From positions 1-36,112 of the forward strand of contig CAJVXH010000013.1 of NCBI GenBank assembly GCA_913009835.1: DNA of 36,112 bases, in the 5' to 3' direction. Positions 25,453 to 33,955 of the stretch are shown piece by piece. This stretch comes from an uncultured bacterium. GTDB lineage: Bacteria; Electryoneota; Electryoneia; Electryoneales; Electryoneaceae. The notes beneath the pieces were generated by a model. It made no database searches, was not told where the DNA came from, and was given only the letters and a program-made list of their open reading frames with translations. The translations under genes and the position numbers were made by a program. How positions within the stretch are numbered: position 1 is the stretch's first letter; every line of letters begins with the position of its first letter.

Positions 25453-26757
25453 TCACCTACTAAGAATCGGTGACCAATCAGGCTGAAGACCTGCAGCATC
25501 CAGATGACGGCGACGGGTACCATCCGCACTCATCACCCAGATCCGTCCACGATACGAATAGGTGATCTTCATACCGTCAGCTGACCAGCTGGGGTCGAGA
25601 TGGTCGCCATATTCGTCCGTCAACGCCACATCCACATCGCCCATCGGGTCCATCGAATGCAACTGGAAACCCTTGTCCGTCCGACGAGTATAGACTATCC
25701 GGTCGCCACTGGGTGACCAGGCCGGGTCGGAATTGTAGCTGCCCTCATAGGTCAGGCGACGGAGATTCGCGCCATGCTTGTCCATGCGGTAAATGTGCGG
25801 TTGACCGTTCCGGTCGGACATGAACACGATCTCCTGCCCCGCTGGCGACCATGACGGTGAGGTGTCAATCCCACGTTCAGATGTCAGCCGACGCAGGTTG
25901 CGTCCATCGACATCGACCAGGTACAAGCTGGTTGTTTCACCGTTCGATCCGGCGAAAACTATCTCATCGCCAGTGGGTGACCATGATGGGGCGGCGTCAG
26001 TGCCTTCACGAGAGGCGAGGCGACGGATGCGTCTGCCAGCCAGATCGGCGATATAGAGGTCGGCATCTCCACCGCCGCGGAAGCTGCAAAAGACGATGCT
26101 CTTTGCATCAGGTGACCAACTGGGGGAGAGAGCGATGGACTTGTCATTGGTCAACTGCTGGCGTGTGGACCCATCATATTTCGCCAGCACCAGCTCCTTG
26201 ATGTTGCCCGGATGAGATTGAACAAAGACAATCCGTGAACGGAAGGGCGGAGTCATCCCCGTCAACTGGAGGAGTATGGTTTCAGCGGCAGCATCGCCAG
26301 ACTCGTTGGCATAGGACGATTTGAATCCAATCCGTCCCGAGTAAAACGCCTCCCCGCCCGGATCAGCCAGGGTCAAAGTGGCATACACCAGATCCTGATC
26401 ATTCTCCGCCGGATCAAAAAATACCCGCAATTCGGCTTCAGCGTCCGGAGTTTCAGTCTCCGGCGGGCCTACTACGCTCAACGAATCCACCGGCTGCAAA
26501 TCCACATAGCCCGACCAGTCGAGCGCGAATCGAAGGCGCTTGTCGAAGAGCTGTCCAGCGTCGATTTGGTTAGATGTCAGCTCTTCATGAAATTGAATGC
26601 CGTAGAGCAGACCGGGACGGTAAAACCCCTGCCCATACGCTTCAAGGGTTACTTCGGGCGCATCCTCGTCCTGAGCAAACAACGGCACGCCAACGAAACA
26701 AGTGGAAACGAAAAGAACCAACAGACTGGTGATCAACGGTAGGCGAAACGGGGTCAT
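25453..26757 (-). CDS. tolB: TolB-like periplasmic beta-propeller protein
   Basis: 434 residues with a signal peptide ending near PLFAQ. An N-terminal domain (about 30-190) is followed by a PD40/WD40-like propeller with five clear LSPSWSPDAKSIVF-type blades, the TolB signature. TolB links outer-membrane lipoproteins to the TolQRA complex for envelope integrity and division. The start overlaps the stop of the upstream TolA/TonB gene by ATGA, indicating coupling. Pal, which normally follows tolB, is not here; a RAYT with REPs follows instead. The N-terminal domain is longer and more diverged than in proteobacterial TolB, so Pal binding is unproven. Confidence 0.88.
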   Translation of the reverse strand: MTPFRLPLITSLLVLFVSTCFVGVPLFAQDEDAPEVTLEAYGQGFYRPGLLYGIQFHEELTSNQIDAGQLFDKRLRFALDWSGYVDLQPVDSLSVVGPPETETPDAEAELRVFFDPAENDQDLVYATLTLADPGGEAFYSGRIGFKSSYANESGDAAAETILLQLTGMTPPFRSRIVFVQSHPGNIKELVLAKYDGSTRQQLTNDKSIALSPSWSPDAKSIVFCSFRGGGDADLYIADLAGRRIRRLASREGTDAAPSWSPTGDEIVFAGSNGETTSLYLVDVDGRNLRRLTSERGIDTSPSWSPAGQEIVFMSDRNGQPHIYRMDKHGANLRRLTYEGSYNSDPAWSPSGDRIVYTRRTDKGFQLHSMDPMGDVDVALTDEYGDHLDPSWSADGMKITYSYRGRIWVMSADGTRRRHLDAAGLQPDWSPILSR

Positions 26758-27569
26758 CTTGATCTTTCCCCATAAAATTTGTAGGTGATGCCGAGCTGTT
26801 CATGCGGAAAGCTGGCGGGTAAAGGTGGTAGTTTTGCACGCATTAACGCGCTGCGCGCTGCCAGATCGAGACTGGGCACAGTGGATGATTCCATGAGCAC
26901 AAGGTCCTTGATCTTGCCCTTCCTATCCAATATGAAATGGTACTCTGCGACCTTGCCGGAGGCTCGCCCACGGAAATTGAACCGTCGCTGCACTTCGGCT
27001 TCAACACGTGACAAGTAGGCATTAGCGCCGGCAAACTCAACATCGCTGACCGCGCCAAGCCCGGCACCTTCCGGCCCCGGTTTGGCGCCCACGCCGTCCC
27101 CGATTTCGGTGGCTGGAGCATCATCGCTGGAAACATGCTGGTCACCAACAGCTTCAGGTTCGCCAGCCGGTTCGTCAGTGGAAATCCCCCTCGACTCTTC
27201 GACCGGTTCAGATGGAGGCGGCTTATCCTCGGCAAGCGGATCAGGTGGGGCGAGGTCGCGTTCTTCCTGCTGAACCGGCTTTTCCACTGGCGCTGCTGTT
27301 TCCTCGACCGGCTTCGGCGCTTCCTGCGGCTTGTTGTCAGGTATCGGCGCGTTGTCGGGTTTAGCGACGGTCGGTTTTATCCAGCCGGGAATCGTCTCAC
27401 CGCCACCCTTGAGACGGACGAACTGTACCTCAAACTCGGTCTTTGGTTCGGGGAAAACACCGAATATTGGCACGACTAAAGTGAGCACAACGATCACCAC
27501 GTGGCCCCCGAAAGAGATCAAGTGACTGCGGGTCGTTGAATGACCAGTTGATGTGCTCAATACGCGCAT
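26754..27569 (-). CDS. TonB/TolA-type energy transducer
   Basis: 271 residues: one N-terminal membrane helix (about 20-42, GGHVVIVVLTLVVPIFG), a long Pro/Glu/Lys-rich periplasmic linker (about 70-170), and a C-terminal TonB/TolA domain (about 185-271) with YLSRVEAEVQRRFNF and YHFILDRKGKIKDLVL. It spans the periplasm and transmits proton-motive force from TolQ/TolR to the outer membrane. Its place between tolR and tolB argues for the TolA role, although the C-terminal fold is called TonB-like. The gene is separated from tolR by 267 bases of repeats. Confidence 0.88.
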   Translation of the reverse strand: MRVLSTSTGHSTTRSHLISFGGHVVIVVLTLVVPIFGVFPEPKTEFEVQFVRLKGGGETIPGWIKPTVAKPDNAPIPDNKPQEAPKPVEETAAPVEKPVQQEERDLAPPDPLAEDKPPPSEPVEESRGISTDEPAGEPEAVGDQHVSSDDAPATEIGDGVGAKPGPEGAGLGAVSDVEFAGANAYLSRVEAEVQRRFNFRGRASGKVAEYHFILDRKGKIKDLVLMESSTVPSLDLAARSALMRAKLPPLPASFPHEQLGITYKFYGERSR

Positions 27570-27836
27570 GGTTGTTGGGCTATAGGCTATGGGTTATGGG
27601 TTACAAGTAGTGAGTCCTGAATCTGAAAAACAGGCCCGTGCTTGCTCGTCAAGCGCGGATTGTCCGAAGGATAAAACCGAGATCCTTCTCGCACGTCGCA
27701 AAACACTCGACGTGCGTCAGGATGACTTCCTCCTTGCCCGCGCGGATTATCCACGACATAAATGTCGTGGGCATGACACCACTATGGCATTGTATCCCCC
27801 GGTTTCAACGAAACCGGGCTACATTCCTCCCGACTA
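27570..27836. repeat. Repeat cluster inside the tol cluster
   Basis: No gene. It holds a GGCTATAGGCTATGG run (27577-27600), family F (27635-27658), a single hairpin CGCACGTCG/CGACGTGCG (27690-27716), a family F fragment GCCCGCGCGGATTATCC running directly into family B (27751-27770), and a GTAG-headed REP on the minus strand (27798-27822). Confidence 0.85.
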
Positions 27837-28259
27837 CTACTCCTTCTGCGTCAACAAGCCCAAATCTTCCACGCCCGCCACCCGCAGTTCATCCAGAATA
27901 GTCACCACATCACCATAAGGAACTTCTTCTCCCGCCGCGAGAAACACTGGTCGAAAATTGCCGCCGGGACCAGTGTTCGAGTAAATGTCACGGAACCGTT
28001 CCGGGAACGCACGAATCGACACCCGTTCATCGTCAATCCAGACGGTGCCGTCCGGGAGAATCTTGACCGTAATCCCTTGCGATGGGTCAGCGGTCGCAGT
28101 TTGAGCTGATGGCAAGCCCATCTCGATAGCAGTTTTTATCACCGGCGCGGTGATCATGAAGATGACTAACAACACCAGGAACACGTCGATCAACGGCACC
28201 ACATTGATTTCCGGCATCTGTTGCAGATCATCACTGCTGTGAAAGCTGCTGAATTTCAT
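27837..28259 (-). CDS. tolR: ExbD/TolR biopolymer transport protein
   Basis: 140 residues with one N-terminal membrane helix that carries the essential Asp (NVVPLIDVFLVLLVIFMIT) and a periplasmic domain (about 60-140). With TolQ it forms the proton channel that energises TolA/TonB. Its ATG shares one base with the TolQ stop (TGATG), so translation is coupled. Position before the TolA/TonB gene and tolB favours TolR over ExbD. Confidence 0.93.
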   Translation of the reverse strand: MKFSSFHSSDDLQQMPEINVVPLIDVFLVLLVIFMITAPVIKTAIEMGLPSAQTATADPSQGITVKILPDGTVWIDDERVSIRAFPERFRDIYSNTGPGGNFRPVFLAAGEEVPYGDVVTILDELRVAGVEDLGLLTQKE

Positions 28260-28897
28260 CAGAAACTCCCCGCCTGTCGGATCGAGATGACCAACCGTCG
28301 CCCAAACTCTTCGCTTCGTAAAAGCAAATTACGTTGTGCTGCTGCATACACATTGTATGCGACCATCGCCGGAATCGCAGCAAATAGCCCCATCGCGGTG
28401 GCGATCAACGCTTCCGCGATACCCGGCCCAACCACTTCTAACGCCGGTTGACCCTGCATCCCACCAAGCCGCAGGAACGCGATCATCACACCCCAGACTG
28501 TCCCGAGTAATCCGATAAACGGTGCCGTAGACGCGATAATCGCCAGCAACGGCAACCCGCGTTCTCCATCCACACGCAGAGCATTCCCCTCTATGTCGAA
28601 TATCTCCGCCCAGGCTGCGGCGTCATTGCGGCCCAAACGTTGCAGCTCACGCTCGGAGGCGAGATAAACCCTGCCAGCCGGGGATTTAGGTTTGGATTCA
28701 GCAATTCGATGGACCTGGGTGGCGTCCAGGCTGCCACGTAGCGCGGTGAAAAAATCAGTGTCCGCCTTCCGGGCGACACGGAAATAGCGCCAACGTTCAA
28801 TCACTACACCCCAGCTCAGAACTGATAATGCGATGAGTAACAGAAGCAGCAATTGGTTGACCGGACTGGCATCCCGAACAATGGTCCACATGTCCAT
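28259..28897 (-). CDS. tolQ: TolQ/ExbB proton channel protein
   Basis: 212 residues from ATG 28897, with GAGG nine bases upstream; a longer open frame reaching 28984 lacks a ribosome site. Three membrane helices: about 12-32, 115-140 (IIASTAPFIGLLGTVWGVMIAF) and 155-180 (IAEALIATAMGLFAAIPAMVAYN), matching MotA/TolQ/ExbB. It forms the stator of the Tol machine and is the first gene of the cluster. Confidence 0.94.
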   Translation of the reverse strand: MDMWTIVRDASPVNQLLLLLLIALSVLSWGVVIERWRYFRVARKADTDFFTALRGSLDATQVHRIAESKPKSPAGRVYLASERELQRLGRNDAAAWAEIFDIEGNALRVDGERGLPLLAIIASTAPFIGLLGTVWGVMIAFLRLGGMQGQPALEVVGPGIAEALIATAMGLFAAIPAMVAYNVYAAAQRNLLLRSEEFGRRLVISIRQAGSF

Positions 28898-29119
28898 ACG
28901 AAATGTCCTCAAACTTGTTGGAGAGTTGAGTGGAAAAGTAGTCCCATTCACGAGAACAGGCAACCGGGAATCAGGGTCAACCACAGCACCGAAAGCTGGT
29001 TATTGTGCTCTTCAGTCTTTCACCAATGAACACACAGAGGAGTTGCACGTATCCACGGTGAAACGACACCCATTGCTCTTGCAACGCTACCACTTGTTGA
29101 GCCAATAATTATCTGCCTC

Positions 29120-29151
29120 TTGACTCCGTACTATACTACGGACAGTATATT
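29120..29151 (+). promoter_or_regulatory. MerR-type mer operator/promoter
   Basis: TTGACT (29120-29125) and TATATT (29146-29151) are separated by 20 bp, the overlong spacer typical of MerR-activated promoters. Within it is the dyad TCCGTA-CTATAC-TACGGA (29125-29142), matching the classical mer operator half-sites. MerR would under-twist this DNA upon Hg(II) binding. It lies 31 bases before merR, so merR and the resistance genes are controlled together. Confidence 0.92.
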
Positions 29152-29181
29152 GTTATCGCGAACGTTCAGCCGGAGTGGAAG

Positions 29182-29583
29182 ATGAGCACGTATTCTGTAG
29201 GTCAGATTGCGAAGATGGCAGACGTAAATATTGAAACATTGCGCTTTTACGAAACAAAAGGGCTAATGCCGGAACCGAAGAGAAGAGAATCCGGATACCG
29301 GGATTATGGCGAACATGACCTGGAGCGAATGCTGTTCATTGGACGAGCAAAACAGCTCGGATTCACTCTTAAAGAGATCGAAGAGCTCCTCAATCTACGA
29401 GTTGATACAAAAACTACCTGCGCAGATGTTCGCCTGAAAGCTGAGACAAAGATCAAGGAAATCGAAAAGAAGATACACGAGTTGGTAAAATTCAAATCGG
29501 CACTCCAGTCACTGGCAAAATCGTGCATGCATGGTGGCCCGGCTACCGAATGTCCAATACTGGAAGCCTTGCATCGTGGTTAA
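29182..29583 (+). CDS. merR: Mercury-responsive regulator MerR
   Basis: 133 residues: winged HTH (about 4-70) and a dimer coiled coil. The three Hg-binding cysteines are Cys80, Cys115 and Cys124; their spacing (35 and 9) equals Cys82, Cys117 and Cys126 of Tn501 MerR, distinguishing it from ZntR or CueR. It binds the operator just upstream. It is codirectional with the structural genes, unlike the divergent merR of Tn21/Tn501. ATG 29182 has GGAG upstream. Confidence 0.95.
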   Translation: MSTYSVGQIAKMADVNIETLRFYETKGLMPEPKRRESGYRDYGEHDLERMLFIGRAKQLGFTLKEIEELLNLRVDTKTTCADVRLKAETKIKEIEKKIHELVKFKSALQSLAKSCMHGGPATECPILEALHRG

Positions 29584-29602
29584 GCAACATATAGAGGAAC
29601 AT

Positions 29603-30250
29603 ATGAGCAGCAATCTGAAAACACCGAAGTCACATGATAAAGAACTGAATACTACGAAATGGGGTATTATCGGCGCAATCGGGGCGGCTGTCGCTGCTTC
29701 GGTCTGCTGTGTGGTTCCACTAGTGCTCGTGTTTCTGGGTATCGGTGGCGCCTGGGCAGGTAGCTTGAGCGCTTTTGAACCATTTCGGCCATACTTGATG
29801 ATACTGACCGCAATCCTGCTCGGATTTGCTTTTTACCGAGTCTACAGGCATCCAGCAGAATCGGCGATCTGTGAACCCGGTTCCGCATGCGCAAAACCCG
29901 GTACAGATAAACGGAACAAGATGTTTTTGTGGTTCGCAACCGTTGGCGCAGTTCTGCTACTGGGTTTTCCATACGCCGCGCCAGCAATCTTTGCTGTTCA
30001 TGAGGATGTCAGCACAGTACAACAACTGGAAGTGGCAAACTTCGATGTCACCGGCATGACCTGTAATTCATGCACATTTACAGTCGAGAAAAGCTTGACT
30101 TCACTTGACGGTGTGGAGAGTGCGGACGTCACTCTCGCCCCCCCGTCAGCATCAATCCAATACGATCCTTCAAAAGTGTCAATTGAAGATATGATCGAAG
30201 CTACAGGTCGTGTCGGATATACAACTGTTGAAACAACACCTGAGAAATAA
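29603..30250 (+). CDS. merT: MerT-MerP fusion mercuric transport protein
   Basis: 215 residues from ATG 29603, preceded by AGAGGAAC. The MerT part has the first-helix vicinal pair Cys35-Cys36 (SVCCVVPL) and a second loop pair Cys90/Cys96. A third membrane helix (about 107-130) leads to a C-terminal heavy-metal-associated domain with GMTCNSC (Cys154/Cys157), equivalent to periplasmic MerP. The protein therefore captures and imports Hg(II) in one chain and hands it to MerA. It lies 19 bases after merR and 16 before merA. Confidence 0.92.
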   Translation: MSSNLKTPKSHDKELNTTKWGIIGAIGAAVAASVCCVVPLVLVFLGIGGAWAGSLSAFEPFRPYLMILTAILLGFAFYRVYRHPAESAICEPGSACAKPGTDKRNKMFLWFATVGAVLLLGFPYAAPAIFAVHEDVSTVQQLEVANFDVTGMTCNSCTFTVEKSLTSLDGVESADVTLAPPSASIQYDPSKVSIEDMIEATGRVGYTTVETTPEK

Positions 30251-30266
30251 CCTGAACGGAGATAAC

Positions 30267-31745
30267 ATGTCAGTAAATGATCGCTTTGCGGTTCTGGATA
30301 CACCGGAAGTGACACACGATACTTCTAAAACATCCACAATGAGTGATGGTCAACATTTCGTGATACTCGGAGGTGGATCCGCCGCGATGTCCGCCGCAAT
30401 AAAAGCTGGCGAAATGGGTGCAAAGGTCACCATCATCAACGGCGGTCTGCGCTTCGGTGGTACATGCGTTAATGTCGGCTGTGTACCGTCAAAAGCCCTG
30501 ATCCGTGCGGCAGAAGCCAACCACCGGGCAAATCACCATCCCTTTTCCGGGATCAGTGCTTCCAGCAGGATCAGTGATTTCAAAGCCCTCATTCAACAGA
30601 AACGTGATCTTGTCGATCACATGCAACAGACCAAGTACGAGGACATTTTCTATTCACTCCCCAATACCGCTCGTATTGACGGCTTTGGAAAAATTGTCGG
30701 CCCGGGCAAAATTGAGGTTAACGGCGAAATCATCGAAGCGGACAACATTCTGATCGCTACCGGAGCAACTCAGTACGTCCCTGATGTTTCCGGACTCGAA
30801 GATTCTGGTTACCTGACAAATGAATCCGCCTTTGAGCTGGATGAACTACCCGAGTCGATGATCGTTCTCGGTGGACGATATATCGCCCTGGAAACAGCAC
30901 AGATGTTCTCGAGGTTGGGCAGCAGGGTGACATTGTTGCAGCGCTCAGCTCGAATCCTGCCCAACGAATCCGCCGACCTAACAGACGAGCTCACCAGCTA
31001 CCTGGAAATCGAGGGCGTCCAAATCATTACCGGTGTTGCCTTGCAAAATGTATCCCGGGAAGGAGACCTGGCAGTTGTCAAGGCCGAGGTGGACGGAATA
31101 GCTCGAACATTCACCGCCTCGGAGATTCTCGTCGCCACTGGACGCACACCCAACACCCAAAATCTCGGACTTGACAGCGTGGAAATTGCCGTTGATGAAA
31201 GGGGATTCATTCGAGTAAACGATACGTTGCAAACCACCGCCCCAGGAATTTTTGCCGCCGGTGATGTTATCGGCGACCCAATGTTTGTCTACACTGCGGC
31301 ATACGAAGCCGCGCTGGCGACTGAGAACGCTTTGTCTGGTACAGACAAAAAAGTTGAATATGAACCGCTTCCCTGGGTGATTTTTACCGATCCGCAGGTC
31401 GCTGGGATCGGCCTCGATGAAGAGCAAGCGATCGCACAGGGAATCAACGCTGAAACATCTAAACTCCCGGTTGCACTCATTCCACGAGCGGCTGCGGCAC
31501 ATGAAGATCGTGGATTCATCAAGCTGATCCGTGACCGGGAAACAGACAGGCTCGTCGGCGCGCGCGTGCTCGCACCTGAGGGTTCAGAACTGCTGATGGA
31601 GCTCGCCCTGGCAATTCGTTACAAGATTCCCGTCTCAGAACTTGCCAACATGCTCCACCCCTATTTGACGCTTTCTGAAGGTGTAAAATTGGCGGCGATT
31701 GCCTTCGATAAAGATCCGGAAACGCTCAGCTGCTGTGCGGTTTAG
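30267..31745 (+). CDS. merA: Mercuric reductase MerA
   Basis: 492 residues from ATG 30267, preceded by CGGAGA. It is an FAD/NADPH disulfide oxidoreductase reducing Hg(II) to volatile Hg(0). The FAD loop is ILGGGSAAMSAA, the redox pair is Cys67/Cys72 in GGTCVNVGCVPSK, the second nucleotide region is SMIVLGGRYIALETAQMFSRLG, and the C-terminal Hg-binding pair is Cys489-Cys490 (LSCCAV). The N-terminal NmerA metal-binding domain is absent. The terminal CC pair separates it from lipoamide dehydrogenase. No merB follows, so organomercurials are probably not handled here. Confidence 0.96.
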   Translation: MSVNDRFAVLDTPEVTHDTSKTSTMSDGQHFVILGGGSAAMSAAIKAGEMGAKVTIINGGLRFGGTCVNVGCVPSKALIRAAEANHRANHHPFSGISASSRISDFKALIQQKRDLVDHMQQTKYEDIFYSLPNTARIDGFGKIVGPGKIEVNGEIIEADNILIATGATQYVPDVSGLEDSGYLTNESAFELDELPESMIVLGGRYIALETAQMFSRLGSRVTLLQRSARILPNESADLTDELTSYLEIEGVQIITGVALQNVSREGDLAVVKAEVDGIARTFTASEILVATGRTPNTQNLGLDSVEIAVDERGFIRVNDTLQTTAPGIFAAGDVIGDPMFVYTAAYEAALATENALSGTDKKVEYEPLPWVIFTDPQVAGIGLDEEQAIAQGINAETSKLPVALIPRAAAAHEDRGFIKLIRDRETDRLVGARVLAPEGSELLMELALAIRYKIPVSELANMLHPYLTLSEGVKLAAIAFDKDPETLSCCAV

Positions 31746-32093
31746 AGATCATAACGAAATAAAATGTGCTGGAGACAGTGGCAGGACAGATGATAGGTTC
31801 CAAACAGCTGACCCAAGTTATTCTCCCGGGACCACATCCTTTTGAAAGAGACCGCAACTCCGCTAACCGTCGCTGTAATATAAAGATCGCGGGGATACTT
31901 CTGCTGAAAGTGTCCCCGGTTCACTTGGCTTTTCACAGCGTTCTGAAGTTCGCGGAAGGTATTTCTTATAGCCAACAACTCACCATCATCCCTCACACCT
32001 CCAGGCACACCACAAAAACAAACCCGACCAGTATTTCGACTGCCCGGGTCTTCACTATACCATGTTACCGGAGCGTGTGCATTGACAGCTCCA
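31746..32093. other. Convergent gap after merA, no gene recognised
   Basis: 348 bases with only weak open frames on both strands (such as 31742-32008 minus) lacking domains. None of the palindromic repeats is present. No terminator with a T-run was seen. Confidence 0.5.
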
Positions 32094-33509
32094 TCAGGGG
32101 ACTGACAGAGTTACCTGCTCTGATTTGTCAATTGTTTCGTCAGACTTCAATACAGGCCGGGGTTTGGATTCAATTGCCGGCTTGGAATCAGTCATTGCCA
32201 CAGCCTCAATCTCATCTTCGTCAGTTGATTGAGCGAGGTTCAGAAATGATGTACCCTGTATGTATTCGTTCTCACGTAACTTGGTAATTCGCAGCAACCG
32301 CAGAACCAAATCACGCATACGTGATACAGCCTTGGGCATCTTGTCGAGGCGCTCCTGAACGTCCTCATCGAAATGTTTCAAATTGGGCTGGAGATATAAT
32401 TGATATGTGCCGAGTAAAATGCTCAGCGGATTGTTGAACTCATGCGCCACCGTAATTGCTAACTTCTGAACACCGCGCAAACGTTCGGCTTCAATCTCCG
32501 CGACACGTGCGCGCAACAATGCCGTGATATCCTCCGCAATCAACTCGCAAACAAGCTCGTTCTCATCCAATTCAACCCAGCGACCACTCAAACGGACGGT
32601 AGCGATTTCTCCATCGAAACGACGCCATTCAGCTTCCACCGCCACAATCTGACCAGTCTCAGCGTCCATCCCGCAGATAATGTCCCATTGGTTGGGATCA
32701 ACAAAAACCTGATCTCGAAGGTTTAAAGATTCCAAATCCTGACTATGGTCGAAACGGAGCATGTTGGTCAACGCCGGATTGCAGGTCTTCACCTGGCCGC
32801 TCGGAGAAATCTGAAAAATCCCGACTACCGCGTTCTGCACGAGAGAACGATACTGTTCAGATGATTCCCTCAGCTGACGGGTTCGCTCTTCAACCAAATG
32901 CTCCAGATCGACTGCAACGCGACGGGTAATAGTGTACTTGGTCAATAACACCAATAGTATGGCCGCAACCAGAAGGAACATCAACACCATCCAGGCTGAC
33001 CCATACTGGGACTGGCCAGAGGCTGACTCTGGTGTTAATAGCCACGGGGCGCAAAATCCAGCCAAAGTACGTTCAGTGTAGCCCTGCGGTCCGGTAGAAT
33101 CCACCGCATCCGGTATGGCGATGGAGTGAGTGTCCCACCAGTCAACCATCTCAGCAGAATCAGGTATGGCACGGGCCCAGGTAGCATGGCTGTCAGGAAA
33201 TATCGGAGTAGCACTGTTTGTAAAAGTGAAGAAAGGATGGAATGATTGAGTCACACTTTCGAGGGGATATTCCAAATTGACACCCTCAATTATGTCACTA
33301 TCACAGACCGAAGAGTTCTCAGAGACAGCACTATCAAAACCGTGAAATAGCGGATATACCCTATAATCCAAAGCATACGCGGAATCAATGAGAAGAACAA
33401 GAAGTATGACCGCTGAAATAGCCGACAGAGTCCTCATGTGTTGTAACGCTAACATATACACGCGCTTCAACGAATCCTCCCGCCCAGAACAGGCGTCCCT
33501 CTTATTCAT
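32094..33509 (-). CDS. Membrane PAS/HisKA protein lacking the kinase ATPase domain
   Basis: 471 residues. Two membrane helices (about 28-47 and 172-190) bracket a 120-residue periplasmic domain of unknown type. The cytoplasmic part has a short coiled coil, a PAS domain (about 215-330, with VGIFQISPSGQVKTCNPA), and a HisKA dimerisation helix pair with phospho-acceptor His356 in VAHEFNNPLSILLG. After the second HisKA helix the protein ends in an acidic, Ser/Glu/Lys-rich tail (about 420-471); N, G1 and G2 boxes of HATPase_c are absent. It could be a phosphotransfer or dominant partner protein, or a truncated kinase. No response regulator is adjacent. Confidence 0.8.
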   Translation of the reverse strand: MNKRDACSGREDSLKRVYMLALQHMRTLSAISAVILLVLLIDSAYALDYRVYPLFHGFDSAVSENSSVCDSDIIEGVNLEYPLESVTQSFHPFFTFTNSATPIFPDSHATWARAIPDSAEMVDWWDTHSIAIPDAVDSTGPQGYTERTLAGFCAPWLLTPESASGQSQYGSAWMVLMFLLVAAILLVLLTKYTITRRVAVDLEHLVEERTRQLRESSEQYRSLVQNAVVGIFQISPSGQVKTCNPALTNMLRFDHSQDLESLNLRDQVFVDPNQWDIICGMDAETGQIVAVEAEWRRFDGEIATVRLSGRWVELDENELVCELIAEDITALLRARVAEIEAERLRGVQKLAITVAHEFNNPLSILLGTYQLYLQPNLKHFDEDVQERLDKMPKAVSRMRDLVLRLLRITKLRENEYIQGTSFLNLAQSTDEDEIEAVAMTDSKPAIESKPRPVLKSDETIDKSEQVTLSVP

Positions 33510-33955
33510 TTTCGTATTCGTATCCTTCTCCCCTCAGGGCCATATGGTAGAACTCTCACAATCTCGCTGAAACAAAATGTAAATAATAGAGGGTCGAGCG
33601 CAAGTACCAGCAGTAACAGCATCTAAAATTCTCGAATATTGTGTGAAGCAAGCGATTGAGAGATGAATGAGCAAAACGACTGTATCGTAAGCCGCGTCAG
33701 TACTTGAGTTTTCAAAACTCTCACTCATATAACCATTTTGGGTTTGGGAAAACGTGGATTATTAAGAATATTACCTATAGTATTTTGTAATTTACGTGCT
33801 TATTGAGATGGAATGAGAAATTCTTATTACTTTTGTCTCCGAATCGCTTAAAACACAGAACCATTGTGATATTCTTGTGTTACGGGCGCGCAGAGTCCTC
33901 CGAGAGACCGAGAGAGCTCTCGTCACAGGGGTTTAGCTCACCTTCCGCAGACTTC
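33510..33955. other. AT-rich intergenic region, no gene recognised
   Basis: 446 bases, clearly AT-richer than neighbouring genes, with no plausible gene, RNA or palindromic repeat family. A small dyad GAGAGCTCTC lies near 33910 without a T-run. Confidence 0.5.

Noticed and set aside
31742-32008. HATPase domain or small gene downstream of the kinase-like gene
   Set aside because: The translation shows no N, G1 or G2 box and no other motif.
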